Source of the DNA: Frateuria flava
GTDB lineage: Bacteria; Pseudomonadota; Gammaproteobacteria; Xanthomonadales; Rhodanobacteraceae
Length of the DNA stretch: 64,000 bases
Direction of reading: 5' to 3'
Assembly (NCBI RefSeq): GCF_017837635.1
Contig: NZ_JAGJRS010000009.1
Location: 38,846-102,845, forward strand
In this document: one piece after another, positions 1 to 9,081 of the stretch
Layout of the letters: each line of letters opens with the position of its first letter
Position numbering within the stretch: position 1 is the first letter of the stretch
Notes under the pieces: generated by a model
What the model saw: the letters and a program-made list of their open reading frames with translations, nothing else
Told to the model about the DNA's origin: nothing
Databases searched by the model: none
Made by a program: the position numbers and the translations under genes

Positions 1-1
1 C

Positions 2-1081
2 ACCTACACCGATGCGATGGCCCTGATGCAGGCCCGTCGCGCGCCGCGCCAGACCATGCTCTACCAGGTCGGCCTGTCGGTGATGCCGCAGCAACCGGGC
101 CGGCTGCCGTTCAAGGCGCTGGGCTACGCCACCTTCGCCGATTTCTTCCCGATGTTCGAGGTGCCTTTCCTGTACGGCCGGGGCTGGAACGCCGACGGCG
201 ACGACGCACGCGCACCGGTGGTGGTGATCGGGCGCCAGCTCAACCAGCGCCTGTTCGGTGGGGCGGACAGCGTGGGACGCACGGTCGTGATGGACGACCA
301 GGCGTACCGCGTCGCCGGCGTCATCGACGACTGGAACCCCCAGCCACGCTTCTTCGACATGTTCAGCAGCAACGGCTACGCCGATCCACCGCAGATTTTC
401 GTGCCCTTCAATTTCGCCGTCGCCGCCGGTATCGAGACCTATGGCAACAACAGTTGCGGCAGCGGTGGCAAGCGCGGCTCGGACCGCGAAAGCTGGCTGC
501 GCGGCGAATGCGTGTGGGTCAGCCCGTGGGTGGAGCTGGACGATGCCGCCCAGGTGCAGGGCTACCGCAGCTTCCTGGAAGGCTACGCCCGTCGGCTGCG
601 CGAGGCCGGCCGGTTCGGCTGGGCGCCGAACGTGCGCCTGCGCGACGTGCGCCAGTGGCTCGACTATCGCGGTGCCGTGCCGCCCGAAAGCCGGATCGCA
701 CTGGCCGTGGCCATCGGCTTCTTCATCATCTGCCTGGTCAACACGATCGGCCTGCTGCTGGCCAAGTTCCTCCGCCGCGCGCCGGAGATCGGCGTGCGCC
801 GCGCGCTGGGCGCCTCGCGACGGCACATCTACCTCCAGTTCCTGGCCGAGGCCGGCATGGTGGGACTGGCCGGTGGCGCGCTGGGCGTGCTGCTCACCGG
901 CGTGGGCATGTTCGGCATCGGGCTGGTGTTCCAGCCGCAGATCGCCTGCCTGGCGCATCTGGACCTGCGGCTGGTCGCGCTTTCGCTGGCGGTCGCCATC
1001 GCCGCGACGGTGCTGGCGGCGTTCTACCCGACGTGGCGTGCTGCCCAGGTGCAGCCGGCCTGGCAACTGAAGTCCAACTGA
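2..1081 (+). CDS. ABC transporter permease, A-type copy 1 (5' end outside window)
   Basis: This is the 3' part of a MacB/FtsX-type permease subunit. The reading frame is open from the window edge, and the first in-window codons (TYTDAM) match an internal position of the three downstream A-type paralogs, so the true start lies upstream. Visible are the second half of the periplasmic MacB-like domain (block DFFPMFEVPFLYGRGW), a Cys pair about 18 residues apart in the segment near nt 455-515, and the C-terminal FtsX domain with three membrane segments near nt 690-770, 845-930 and 960-1050. The loop EIGVRRALGASRRHIYLQFL is the conserved cytoplasmic coupling region. No ATPase domain is present. 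It lies 8 nt from its B-type partner and is the first of four A/B pairs. Substrate unknown. Confidence 0.9.
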   Translation, partial: TYTDAMALMQARRAPRQTMLYQVGLSVMPQQPGRLPFKALGYATFADFFPMFEVPFLYGRGWNADGDDARAPVVVIGRQLNQRLFGGADSVGRTVVMDDQAYRVAGVIDDWNPQPRFFDMFSSNGYADPPQIFVPFNFAVAAGIETYGNNSCGSGGKRGSDRESWLRGECVWVSPWVELDDAAQVQGYRSFLEGYARRLREAGRFGWAPNVRLRDVRQWLDYRGAVPPESRIALAVAIGFFIICLVNTIGLLLAKFLRRAPEIGVRRALGASRRHIYLQFLAEAGMVGLAGGALGVLLTGVGMFGIGLVFQPQIACLAHLDLRLVALSLAVAIAATVLAAFYPTWRAAQVQPAWQLKSN

Positions 1082-1089
1082 GGCACGCC

Positions 1090-2325
1090 ATGGACATGCA
1101 GGTCGGACCCATTCTCTCCGCACTACGGCGCCACAAGGCCGGGGCCGTGCTGATCGCGTTGCAGATCGCGCTGACCCTGGCGATCCTGTGCAACGCCCTG
1201 TTCATCGTGCACCAGCGCCTGTCGCACCTGTCCGAGCCGACCGGCCTGGACGAGGCAAACATTTTCGTGATCCAGAACGAATGGGTGGGCAAGGCCTCCT
1301 ACGCGCAACTGGACGCCGAAGCCCGTGCGGACCTGGAAGTGTTGCGCCGGTTGCCCGGGGTGGCCGACGTCACCACCAGCAATTCCTATCCGCTGCGCGG
1401 CGCTGGCTGGGACGACGGCATCCGCCTGCACCCCGACCAGCTCACCGATACGACCGGTGCGACGGTGTATTTCGCGGACGAGCATTTCGTGCGGACGCTG
1501 GGCCTGAAGCTGGTCGCCGGGCGAGATTTCCGCGCCGGGGATATCGGGGTCATGGCTGCGCAGGATCGCCTCGATCCGTCGCAGGTGATCGTCACCCGGG
1601 CCCTGGCAGACACCTTGTTCCATGGCGACACAGCGGTCGGCCGCACCCTCTACCTGGCGGGCAGCCCGGCCACCATCGTCGGCGTGGTCGACAGGTTGCA
1701 GGCGCAGAGCGTGGCGCGCTGGGCCGCGGATTTCGCGCATCGGGTGGTGATCGTGCCGCGGCGGCTGACCAGTACCCTGGGCACCTACTACATCGTGCGC
1801 ACGCACCCGGGCCAGCTTGCCGCGGCGATGCGCGCGGCGCCCGCGGCGCTGGTCGCCCGCAATCCGCGCCGCATGTTCGACCCCCGGATGGGGGTGCTGA
1901 GCTTCGCCCAGGTGCGCGAGCGTGCCTACGAGAGCGACCGCGGCATGGCCACGCTGATGGGCGTGATCAGCGCGGTGCTGCTGGCGATCACCGCCGCCGG
2001 CATCGTGGGCGTGACCAGTTTCCGCGTCGGCCAGCGGCGGCGGCAGATCGGCGTCCGGCGGGCGCTGGGCGCCACCCGTCATGACATCGTCCGTTACTTC
2101 CTGGTCGAGAACCTGCTGGTCAGTGGCAGCGGGATCCTGCTCGGCGTGCTGCTGGCGCTGGCCATGAACCTGTGGCTGATCCTGCGCTTCGGCATGCAGG
2201 GCCTGTCACCGGCCTACCTCGCCGCGGGCGTGGCGGTTCTGCTCCTGCTAGGGCAGGCCGCGGCGCTGGCACCCGCCCTGCGCGCCTCGCGCGTGCCACC
2301 GGTGGAGGCGACCCGTGCCGGTTGA
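1090..2325 (+). CDS. ABC transporter permease, B-type copy 1
   Basis: A 411-residue FtsX-superfamily permease. The ATG at 1090 is chosen because all four B-type paralogs begin with the same short cytoplasmic stretch (ILSALRRHK) followed by the first membrane segment (residues about 15-37). A periplasmic MacB-like domain with an LVAGRDF motif follows, then three C-terminal membrane segments separated by the loop RRRQIGVRRALGATRHDIVR. The end reads VPPVEATRAG, where the other B copies have VPPVVATRSV. It starts 8 nt after copy A1, which suggests co-translation and a heteromeric A/B permease. There is no periplasmic Cys pair. The assignment to the ABC permease fold is firm; the transported substrate cannot be read from the sequence. 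Confidence 0.9.
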   Translation: MDMQVGPILSALRRHKAGAVLIALQIALTLAILCNALFIVHQRLSHLSEPTGLDEANIFVIQNEWVGKASYAQLDAEARADLEVLRRLPGVADVTTSNSYPLRGAGWDDGIRLHPDQLTDTTGATVYFADEHFVRTLGLKLVAGRDFRAGDIGVMAAQDRLDPSQVIVTRALADTLFHGDTAVGRTLYLAGSPATIVGVVDRLQAQSVARWAADFAHRVVIVPRRLTSTLGTYYIVRTHPGQLAAAMRAAPAALVARNPRRMFDPRMGVLSFAQVRERAYESDRGMATLMGVISAVLLAITAAGIVGVTSFRVGQRRRQIGVRRALGATRHDIVRYFLVENLLVSGSGILLGVLLALAMNLWLILRFGMQGLSPAYLAAGVAVLLLLGQAAALAPALRASRVPPVEATRAG

Positions 2326-2414
2326 GCTGCCACCGCCCGCGGCCGGCCGCCGCCCCTTCTTCAGCACCCGCATGCCGCGGCGGCGGCGGTGCCTGCACTC
2401 CTGGAGCGCCTAGC

Positions 2415-3716
2415 ATGTTCGGCTACTACCTCGACCTCGCACTGCGCAGCCTCAGGCGCAACAAGGCGCTCACCGCGCTGATGGTGCTGGCCATCGCGCT
2501 GGGCATCGGTGCGTGCATGACCACGCTGACCGTGCTGCACGTGCTGTCGGGCGACCCGCTGCCGGGAAAGAGCGCGCAGCTGTATTACCCGCAGCTCGAC
2601 CCGCGGGACATGGACGGCTACCAGCCCGGAGAGGACCCGCCGGTGCAGGTGACCTGGACCGACGGCATGAACCTGCTGCGTGCCGGGCGTGCCGACCGCC
2701 AGGCGCTGATGACCGGCGGTGCGGTGCCGTTGCAGCCGGCGCAGTCCTCGATCGAGCCGTTCTTCGAGAACGCGCGCTACACCAGCGCCGACTTCTTCCC
2801 GATGTTCGAAGTGCCGATCCTCTACGGCCGCCCGTGGACGGCCGCCGACGATGAAGCGCACGCGCGTGTCGCGCTGATCTCGCGCAAGCTCAATGACAAG
2901 CTCTTCCAGGGCCGTGACAGCACCGGCGAGACGCTGCGCATGAACGACGTGGCCTTCCGCATCGTCGGCGTGCTGGACAGCTGGCGGATGACGCCGCATT
3001 TCTACGACCTCAACAACGGCAGCTACGCCGAGGACGAGGGCGTCTACCTGCCGCTGACCACCGCATACGAGCTCAAGCTCGGCCGCAACGGGTCGACCGA
3101 CTGCTGGGGCAAGGGCTCCGACCCCGACCACATGGACACCGCCCCTTGCGTGTGGCTGCAGTACTGGGTGCAGCTGGATACGCCGGCCAAGGCCGCCGCC
3201 TACAAGCAGTTCCTGATCCACTACTCGCAGGAGCAGAAGGCGCTGGGCCGTTTTCAGCGCCCGCCGAACGTGCGCCTGCCCGACGTGATGGGCTGGCTGG
3301 ACTACAACAAGGTCGTGCCGGGCGACGTGCGGCTGCAGGCGTGGCTCGCGCTGGGCTTCCTGCTGGTCTGCCTGGTCAACACGGTGGGGCTGATGCTGGC
3401 CAAGTTCCTGCGCCGCAGCGCCGAACTGGGCGTGCGCCGCGCACTGGGCGCCTCGCGCCGCGAGGTGTTCATGCAACTGCTGGTCGAGTCGGGCGTGATC
3501 GGGCTCACCGGCGGTATCGCCGGCCTGTTGCTGTCGCTGGTGGGGTTGTGGCTGGTGCGCAAGCAGCCGTCCGATTACGCCGCACTCGCCCACCTGGACC
3601 TGCCGATGCTGCTGGCCACCTTCCTGCTGGCGGTCGGCGCCTCGCTGCTGGCCGGCCTGCTGCCCGCCTGGCGTGCCTGCCAGGTCACTCCCGCGCTGCA
3701 GCTGAAGAGCAACTAG
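2415..3716 (+). CDS. ABC transporter permease, A-type copy 2
   Basis: A 433-residue MacB/FtsX-type permease. The ATG at 2415 follows a GGAG sequence and gives the MFGYYLDLALRSLRRN start shared with copies A3 and A4. Membrane segment 1 spans about residues 17-43, the periplasmic domain about 45-310, and three FtsX membrane segments lie near 315-337, 365-385 and 398-420, ending in LQLKSN. The periplasmic domain holds a Cys pair 14 residues apart (TDCWGKG...APCVW), as in A1 and A3, which may form a disulfide. An 89-nt gap without obvious signals separates it from B1, and B2 follows after 10 nt. Probably works with B2 and an ATPase encoded outside this window. Confidence 0.9.
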   Translation: MFGYYLDLALRSLRRNKALTALMVLAIALGIGACMTTLTVLHVLSGDPLPGKSAQLYYPQLDPRDMDGYQPGEDPPVQVTWTDGMNLLRAGRADRQALMTGGAVPLQPAQSSIEPFFENARYTSADFFPMFEVPILYGRPWTAADDEAHARVALISRKLNDKLFQGRDSTGETLRMNDVAFRIVGVLDSWRMTPHFYDLNNGSYAEDEGVYLPLTTAYELKLGRNGSTDCWGKGSDPDHMDTAPCVWLQYWVQLDTPAKAAAYKQFLIHYSQEQKALGRFQRPPNVRLPDVMGWLDYNKVVPGDVRLQAWLALGFLLVCLVNTVGLMLAKFLRRSAELGVRRALGASRREVFMQLLVESGVIGLTGGIAGLLLSLVGLWLVRKQPSDYAALAHLDLPMLLATFLLAVGASLLAGLLPAWRACQVTPALQLKSN

Positions 3717-3726
3717 GAGCCTGGCC

Positions 3727-4950
3727 ATGGACATCCTTCCGATCCTTTCCACGCTGCGCCGGCACAAGATCACGGCGTTGCTGCTGGTGCTGGAGATCGC
3801 GCTGACCTGCGCGATCGTCTGCAACGCGGTGTTCCTGATCAACCAGCGGCTCGAGCGCATGAAGATGGCCAGCGGCGTGGCCGAGCACGAGCTGGTCCAA
3901 ATCCAGGCCTTCGGCATCGGCGACACCGCCGACGCCAAGGCGCACGCGCAGGAAGACCTCACCGCGTTGCGGCAGATCCCGGGGGTGAAGTCGGTGGCGC
4001 TGGTCAACCAGGTGCCGTTCACCAACAGCTCCTGGAACACCAGCGTCAAGCTCGATCCCAAGCAGAACCAGGCCACCCTCAACGCCACGCAGTACTTCGG
4101 CGAGAACCTGCTGCAGACCTTCGGCACCCGCCTGGTGGCCGGGCGCGACTTCGCGCCGGACGAGTACCTGGACATGCGCCTGGTGGCGCGCGACGAGAAG
4201 CTCGCCAAGAAGGTCGTCTCCGTGATCATCACCCGCGACCTGGGCCAGAAGTTGTGGCCGGGCCAGTCGGCGCTGGGCAAGACCCTCTACCTGGGCGGCG
4301 ACCCGATGCGCGTGGTGGGCGTGGTGGCGGGCCTGATCCGTCCGTCGCTGTTCGGTGGCGACGCCACGGCGCAGTGGTCGATGGTGTTCCCGCTGCGGAT
4401 GGATTCGGACAACGCCAGCCGCTACGTGATCCGCACCGCGCCGCAGGACCGTGAGCGCGTGCTGGCGGCCGCCGCGGCCACGCTGCGCAAGAACGACCCG
4501 CACCGGATCATCCTGGAGAAAAAGACGCTCGATGACATTCGCGCCGATTTCTTCCAGGACGACCGCGCCATGGCCGGCCTGCTCGCCGGCGTGTGCATCG
4601 CGCTGCTGGTGGTCACCGCGCTGGGCATCGTCGGCCTGGGCAGTTTCTGGGTCGCCCAGCGGCGGCGCACCATCGGTGTGCGCCGTGCATTGGGCGCCAC
4701 CCGCGGCAGCATCCTGCGCTACTTCCAGACCGAGAACTTCCTGCTGGCGACCATCGGCATCGCGCTGGGCATGGTGCTGGCCTACGGCATCAACCTGTTC
4801 CTGATGCTGCATTACGAGCTGCCGCGGTTGCCTGCCTATTACTTCCCTATCGGCGCGATCGCGCTGTGGCTGATCGGGCAGGTGGCGGTGCTGGGACCGG
4901 CCATGCGCGCCGCGGCGGTGCCGCCCGTAGTGGCTACGCGAAGCGTTTGA
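3727..4950 (+). CDS. ABC transporter permease, B-type copy 2
   Basis: A 407-residue FtsX-family permease and partner of A2. It has an N-terminal membrane segment at about residues 15-37, a periplasmic MacB-like domain containing the block LVAGRDFAPDEY, and a C-terminal FtsX domain with the loop RRRTIGVRRALGATRGSILR, ending VPPVVATRSV. Its first 40 residues and last 150 closely resemble copies B3 and B4, whereas the periplasmic part differs, which is the pattern expected of duplicated permeases with diverging external domains. Cysteines occur only in membrane segments. After its stop, a 194-nt gap with a palindromic repeat precedes copy A3. Confidence 0.9.
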   Translation: MDILPILSTLRRHKITALLLVLEIALTCAIVCNAVFLINQRLERMKMASGVAEHELVQIQAFGIGDTADAKAHAQEDLTALRQIPGVKSVALVNQVPFTNSSWNTSVKLDPKQNQATLNATQYFGENLLQTFGTRLVAGRDFAPDEYLDMRLVARDEKLAKKVVSVIITRDLGQKLWPGQSALGKTLYLGGDPMRVVGVVAGLIRPSLFGGDATAQWSMVFPLRMDSDNASRYVIRTAPQDRERVLAAAAATLRKNDPHRIILEKKTLDDIRADFFQDDRAMAGLLAGVCIALLVVTALGIVGLGSFWVAQRRRTIGVRRALGATRGSILRYFQTENFLLATIGIALGMVLAYGINLFLMLHYELPRLPAYYFPIGAIALWLIGQVAVLGPAMRAAAVPPVVATRSV

Positions 4951-4957
4951 TCTGGCT

Positions 4958-5119
4958 GCCTCTCTTCTCAGGGGAGAGGGATGGGGTCGGGGGCGCGCAG
5001 GGACGTCTGTTTTTACGAGGCAAAGCTGATGATGGCATTGGGAACGAATATTCAGGGACGGCGGCAGCCCTCGCTCTGCCCGACTCCTCACCCCAGCCCT
5101 GTCCCCGGCGGGGAGAGGG
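4958..5119. repeat. Family B palindromic repeat pair between permease pairs 2 and 3
   Basis: Two oppositely oriented copies of a G/C-rich palindrome related to CTCTCCCCGGAGGGGAGAG lie at about 4958-4990 and 5086-5119 and enclose about 95 bp. The same composite arrangement recurs at several places in the window. It fills most of the only long gap inside the permease array. Confidence 0.7.
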
Positions 5120-5144
5120 CGCACAGGACGGAGGCACGCGTCTG

Positions 5145-6464
5145 ATGTTTGGCTATTACTTCGACCTGGCGATGCGCAGCCTCAAGCGCAACAAGGTTCT
5201 CACTGGGCTGATGGTGCTGGCGATCGCTGTCGGTATCGGCGCCAGCATGACCACGCTGACGGTGATGTACCTGCTCTCGGGCGATCCGTTGCCCGGCAAG
5301 AGCGCCCGGATCTACTACCCGCAGCTGGATCCGGAAACCGGCGCCGACGTGCGCAAGAACCCCGCGGATCTCCTGGACTACATCTCCGCGCACGACCTCT
5401 GGCAGTCGGGCAAGGCCGACCGACAGACGATGGTCGTGTTCGGTTCGATCAAGTTGCAGCCGGGCCTCGCCGGGCAATCCCCGTTCATGGCCGACACGCT
5501 GGCCACGACCTCGGACTTCTTCCCGATGTTCGACGTGCCGTTCCGTTACGGCGGCGCGTGGAATGCCGCCGACGAGGCGCGCGGGGTGCGTCAGGTGGTG
5601 ATCTCCGACGTGCTCAACCAGCGGCTGTTCGGCGGCGCCAACAGCGTGGGTCGTACGATCGTGCTCAACGGTACCGGCGTACAGGTGGTCGGCGTGCTCG
5701 ACCATTGGCGGCCGCGGCCGCTGTTCTACATGCTGGTGGGTGCGCGCTATTCGGGCGGCGACACCGGCGGCTATTACGTGCGGCCGCAGGACGTGTTCCT
5801 GCCGATGCCGACCGCGCTGGACATCAACGCGGGCAACTTCGGCTGGTTCAGTTGCTGGGGCAAGCCCGACCGCATGGACCTGCGCAACGCGCCGTGCGAA
5901 TCGGTGGGCCTGTGGGTGCAGTTGGACACCGCCGCCAAGGCCGCCGCCTATCGCCGCTATCTGGATGCCTACGATGCGCAGCAGCGCGCCCTCGGCCGTC
6001 TCAGCCATCCGGCCAACACGCGGATGATGTCGTTGCACGAGTGGATGGCCTACCAGAACGCGGTGCCCAGCGACGTCAAGCTGCAGACCTGGCTGGCGTT
6101 CGGTTTCCTTTTGGTGTGCCTGTTCAACACGGTCGGCCTGTTGCTGGCCAAGTTCCTGCGTCGCAGCGGCGAGATCGGTGTGCGCCGGGCGTTGGGTGCC
6201 ACGCGTGGCGCGATCTTCGCCCAATGCCTGGCCGAGGCGGGTGTGATCGGCCTGCTCGGCGGCGTGGGTGGATTGCTGCTGACCTTGCTGGGGCTGTGGC
6301 TGGTACGCCAGCAGCCGGTGGCGTACGCCGACGTGGTGGCGCTGAACGTGCCGATGCTGCTGCTCACGATCCTGCTCGCGGTCGCCGCGTCGCTGCTGGC
6401 CGGCGCGTTCCCGGCCCTGCGCGCCAGCCGCGTGCCGCCGGCGCTGCAACTGAAGACGCTTTAG
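5145..6464 (+). CDS. ABC transporter permease, A-type copy 3
   Basis: A 439-residue MacB/FtsX-type permease starting MFGYYFDLAMRSLKRN. The ATG at 5145 aligns with the starts of A2 and A4 and follows GGAGG 10 nt upstream. Layout: membrane segment 1 at about residues 17-43, a periplasmic domain with the TSDFFPMFDVPFRYGG block and a Cys pair 13 residues apart (FSCWGKP...NAPCES), then three FtsX membrane segments. It ends in LQLKTL. The frame is open upstream, but that stretch lies in the palindromic repeat and is not credible coding sequence. Pairs with B3, 59 nt downstream. Confidence 0.9.
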   Translation: MFGYYFDLAMRSLKRNKVLTGLMVLAIAVGIGASMTTLTVMYLLSGDPLPGKSARIYYPQLDPETGADVRKNPADLLDYISAHDLWQSGKADRQTMVVFGSIKLQPGLAGQSPFMADTLATTSDFFPMFDVPFRYGGAWNAADEARGVRQVVISDVLNQRLFGGANSVGRTIVLNGTGVQVVGVLDHWRPRPLFYMLVGARYSGGDTGGYYVRPQDVFLPMPTALDINAGNFGWFSCWGKPDRMDLRNAPCESVGLWVQLDTAAKAAAYRRYLDAYDAQQRALGRLSHPANTRMMSLHEWMAYQNAVPSDVKLQTWLAFGFLLVCLFNTVGLLLAKFLRRSGEIGVRRALGATRGAIFAQCLAEAGVIGLLGGVGGLLLTLLGLWLVRQQPVAYADVVALNVPMLLLTILLAVAASLLAGAFPALRASRVPPALQLKTL

Positions 6465-6523
6465 CCGCGCCGTCCGCGCGAGAGCACGGAACGCACAAAC
6501 CTCAGAGATCCGGGATCCCACAC

Positions 6524-7729
6524 ATGCAAATCCGACCCATCCTCGCCGCCTTGCGCCGCCATCGCGTGGCTGCGTTCCTGATCGGCATGGAGATCGCCCT
6601 GGCCTGCGCGATCCTCTGCAACGCGCTGTTTCTGATCTCCGCCCGCATCGACACCATGCAGGTGAGCAGCGGCGTCGATGAAGACCGGCTGGTGGTGGTT
6701 TCGCTCGACGGCGTCGACGACAACGCCGCTGCCGACCTCGCCGCGCGGCTGCGTTCGGGACTGGCGGGGATCGCCGGCGTGCAGTCGGTGGCGGTCACCA
6801 ATGCGGTGCCGTTCGGGCAGCAGGCGGGCGAAGCCGGCTTCCGCCTGCGCGCGGACGACCCGCACTACGACAACCAGGGGCACTTCTACGTGGGCGGCCC
6901 GGCGCTGCCCTCGACGCTGGGCCTGCAGCTTGCGGAAGGCCGCTGGTTCACGCCGGACGAGTTCGGTCCGATCAGCGAGTTCCTGCCCAGGTCGCCTTCG
7001 ATCATGCTCGACAGCGAATACGCCAGGACGCTGTGGCCGGGCGAGAGCCCGCTGGGCAAGACCGTCTACGCGATCGACAAGGCCTTCCGCGTGGTGGGCA
7101 CCTACCGCTCGCTGCTGCGGCCCAATCCCAACCCCGGCCACACGCACAACACCCTGTTGCTCGCCGGCATCCCCGGCAAGGGCCTGGCCAGCGTCTACGT
7201 ACTGCGCACCGCGCCGGGCAAGGCCGACCAGGTGTTGCAGGCGGCGCGCGCACTGGTGGCGCGGGTCGCGCCTGCCGTGGTGGTGAACCAGGACTACACC
7301 GACACCATCAGCGGTTTGCGCCGGTCCTACTTCGCTGCCGACCGCGCCATGGCCGGCATGCTGGTCGGCGTGATCGCGGCGCTGCTCCTGGTCACCGCGC
7401 TGGGCATCGTGGGGCTGGCCAGTTTCTGGGTCCAGCAACGGCGCAAGCAGATCGGCGTGCGCCGCGCGCTGGGCGCCACCCGCGGCGACATCCTGCGCTA
7501 CTTCCAGACCGAGAATTTCCTGATCGTCAGCTTCGGCATCGCGCTGGGCATGGTGCTGGCTTTCGGGCTCAACCTGGTGTTGATGAGCCGCTACGAACTG
7601 CCGCGTCTGCCGCTGTTCTACCTGCCAGCCGGCGCACTGCTGCTGTGGGTACTGGGCCAGCTGGCGGTGCTGGCGCCGGCCCTGCGCGCCGCGGCGGTGC
7701 CGCCGGTGGTGGCCACGCGCTCGGTTTGA
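6524..7729 (+). CDS. ABC transporter permease, B-type copy 3
   Basis: A 401-residue FtsX-family permease. The ATG at 6524 gives the B-type start MQIRPILAALRRHR. Membrane segment 1 lies at about residues 15-37, the periplasmic domain at about 40-275 and the FtsX domain to the end (loop RRKQIGVRRALGATRGDILR; end VPPVVATRSV). The periplasmic domain has no Cys pair. It resembles B2 most closely in the C-terminal third, including the string YFQTENFLI. It is followed after 37 nt by A4. Part of the same rightward transcription unit as its neighbours, as far as spacing shows. Confidence 0.9.
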   Translation: MQIRPILAALRRHRVAAFLIGMEIALACAILCNALFLISARIDTMQVSSGVDEDRLVVVSLDGVDDNAAADLAARLRSGLAGIAGVQSVAVTNAVPFGQQAGEAGFRLRADDPHYDNQGHFYVGGPALPSTLGLQLAEGRWFTPDEFGPISEFLPRSPSIMLDSEYARTLWPGESPLGKTVYAIDKAFRVVGTYRSLLRPNPNPGHTHNTLLLAGIPGKGLASVYVLRTAPGKADQVLQAARALVARVAPAVVVNQDYTDTISGLRRSYFAADRAMAGMLVGVIAALLLVTALGIVGLASFWVQQRRKQIGVRRALGATRGDILRYFQTENFLIVSFGIALGMVLAFGLNLVLMSRYELPRLPLFYLPAGALLLWVLGQLAVLAPALRAAAVPPVVATRSV

Positions 7730-7766
7730 GTTCGCCGCAACGTTCGATTCGCCAGGAGCACACGGA

Positions 7767-9071
7767 ATGTTCGCCTACTACCTCGACCTCGCCCTGCGCA
7801 GCCTCCGGCGCAGCCCTGTGCTCACCGGCATGATGGTGCTGGCGATCGGGTTGGGCATCGGTGCCAGCATGACCATGCTGACGGTGTTGCACGTCATGAC
7901 GCGCGATCCGTTGCCGGAGCTGAGTGCGCAGCTCTACTACCCGCACCTGGACCCGTTGCCGGCGAACTACCCCGCTCGCAGCGAGTGGGGCGATCCGAGC
8001 GACAACTTCACCTGGCCGGACGCGATGGCGCTGCTCGAGGCCCATCGCGCGGACCAGCAGGCCGCGATGGCTGGGGGCAGGGTGCTGGCGTGGCCGGTGC
8101 AGGCCGGCCGCATGCCGTTCCGGATCGGTGGCCGCTACGCCACCGCCGGCTTCTTCGACCTGTTCGGACTGCGCTTCGAGCAGGGCCGGGGATGGACCGC
8201 GGCGGACGATGAGGCGCGTGCGCGGCTGGTGGTGCTCAGCCACGCGCTGGCCATGCAGCTGTTCGGGCGGACAGACGTGGTGGGACGTACGGTGCGGCTG
8301 GGCGACGCGCGGTTCCAGGTGGGCGGGGTCACCGCCGACTGGGCGCCGCAGCCGCAGTTCTATGCCGACGCCTCCGGCCGAGGCAATTACGGCGAATCGG
8401 ACCGCTTCTTCCTGCCGCTGGCCACGGCGCTGGACCTGGACCTGAGCGTGAGCGGCAACCAGGCGAGCTGGAAGGAGGGCGGCAAGACCAGCGGCAACTA
8501 CACCTGGCTGCAGGTGTGGGTGCGGCTGAAGAATGCCGCGCAGGCGCGCGCCTATCGCCAGTTCCTGATCGACTATTCCGCCAGCCAGCAAAAGCTGGGG
8601 CGGTTCGAGCGCCCGCCGGCAAACGCCGCGCTGTATCCGATGATGGACTGGCTTGCGCACCAGAAGCTGGTGCCCAACGACCTACGCCTGCAGTTGTGGC
8701 TGGCGCTGGGCTTCCTGGTCGTGTGCCTGGTCAACATCGTGGCCTTGTTGCTGGCCAAGTTCCTGCGGCGCAGCGGCGAGGTCAGCGTGCGCCGCGCGCT
8801 GGGGGCGAGGCGGCGCGACATCTTCCTGCAGTTCGGCGTCGAGTCGGCACTGGTGGGCAGCCTCGGCGGACTGCTGGGCGTGGCGATCGCGCAGGCTGGG
8901 CTGTGGAGCGTCCGCCAGCGTCCGGACAGCTACGCACACGTCGCCCGCATGGATCTTTCCATGCTGGCGCTGACCGTGCTGCTGGCAATCGCCGGCAGCC
9001 TGCTGGCCGGGATGCTGCCGGCCTGGCGCGCCAGCCGCGTCGCGCCTGCCCTGCAACTGAAGGCCCAGTGA
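7767..9071 (+). CDS. ABC transporter permease, A-type copy 4
   Basis: A 434-residue MacB/FtsX-type permease beginning MFAYYLDLALRSLRRS, after an AGGAG ribosome site (CAGGAGCACACGGA then ATG). It has the standard four-segment layout with a large periplasmic domain (block TAGFFDLFGLRFEQGRGW) and ends LQLKAQ. It differs from A1-A3 by lacking the periplasmic Cys pair: the matching segment (near nt 8450-8520) reads NQASWKEGGKTSGNYTW. It is also the most divergent in the DFFPMFEVP block. The stop is 10 nt from the start of B4, its partner. Confidence 0.9.
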   Translation: MFAYYLDLALRSLRRSPVLTGMMVLAIGLGIGASMTMLTVLHVMTRDPLPELSAQLYYPHLDPLPANYPARSEWGDPSDNFTWPDAMALLEAHRADQQAAMAGGRVLAWPVQAGRMPFRIGGRYATAGFFDLFGLRFEQGRGWTAADDEARARLVVLSHALAMQLFGRTDVVGRTVRLGDARFQVGGVTADWAPQPQFYADASGRGNYGESDRFFLPLATALDLDLSVSGNQASWKEGGKTSGNYTWLQVWVRLKNAAQARAYRQFLIDYSASQQKLGRFERPPANAALYPMMDWLAHQKLVPNDLRLQLWLALGFLVVCLVNIVALLLAKFLRRSGEVSVRRALGARRRDIFLQFGVESALVGSLGGLLGVAIAQAGLWSVRQRPDSYAHVARMDLSMLALTVLLAIAGSLLAGMLPAWRASRVAPALQLKAQ

Positions 9072-9081
9072 GGAACACGCC

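Noticed and set aside
2326..2414. A frame running from 2172 into copy A2, giving a longer A2 protein
   Set aside because: The extension overlaps B1 in another phase, and the family start MFGYYLDL with a ribosome site lies at 2415.
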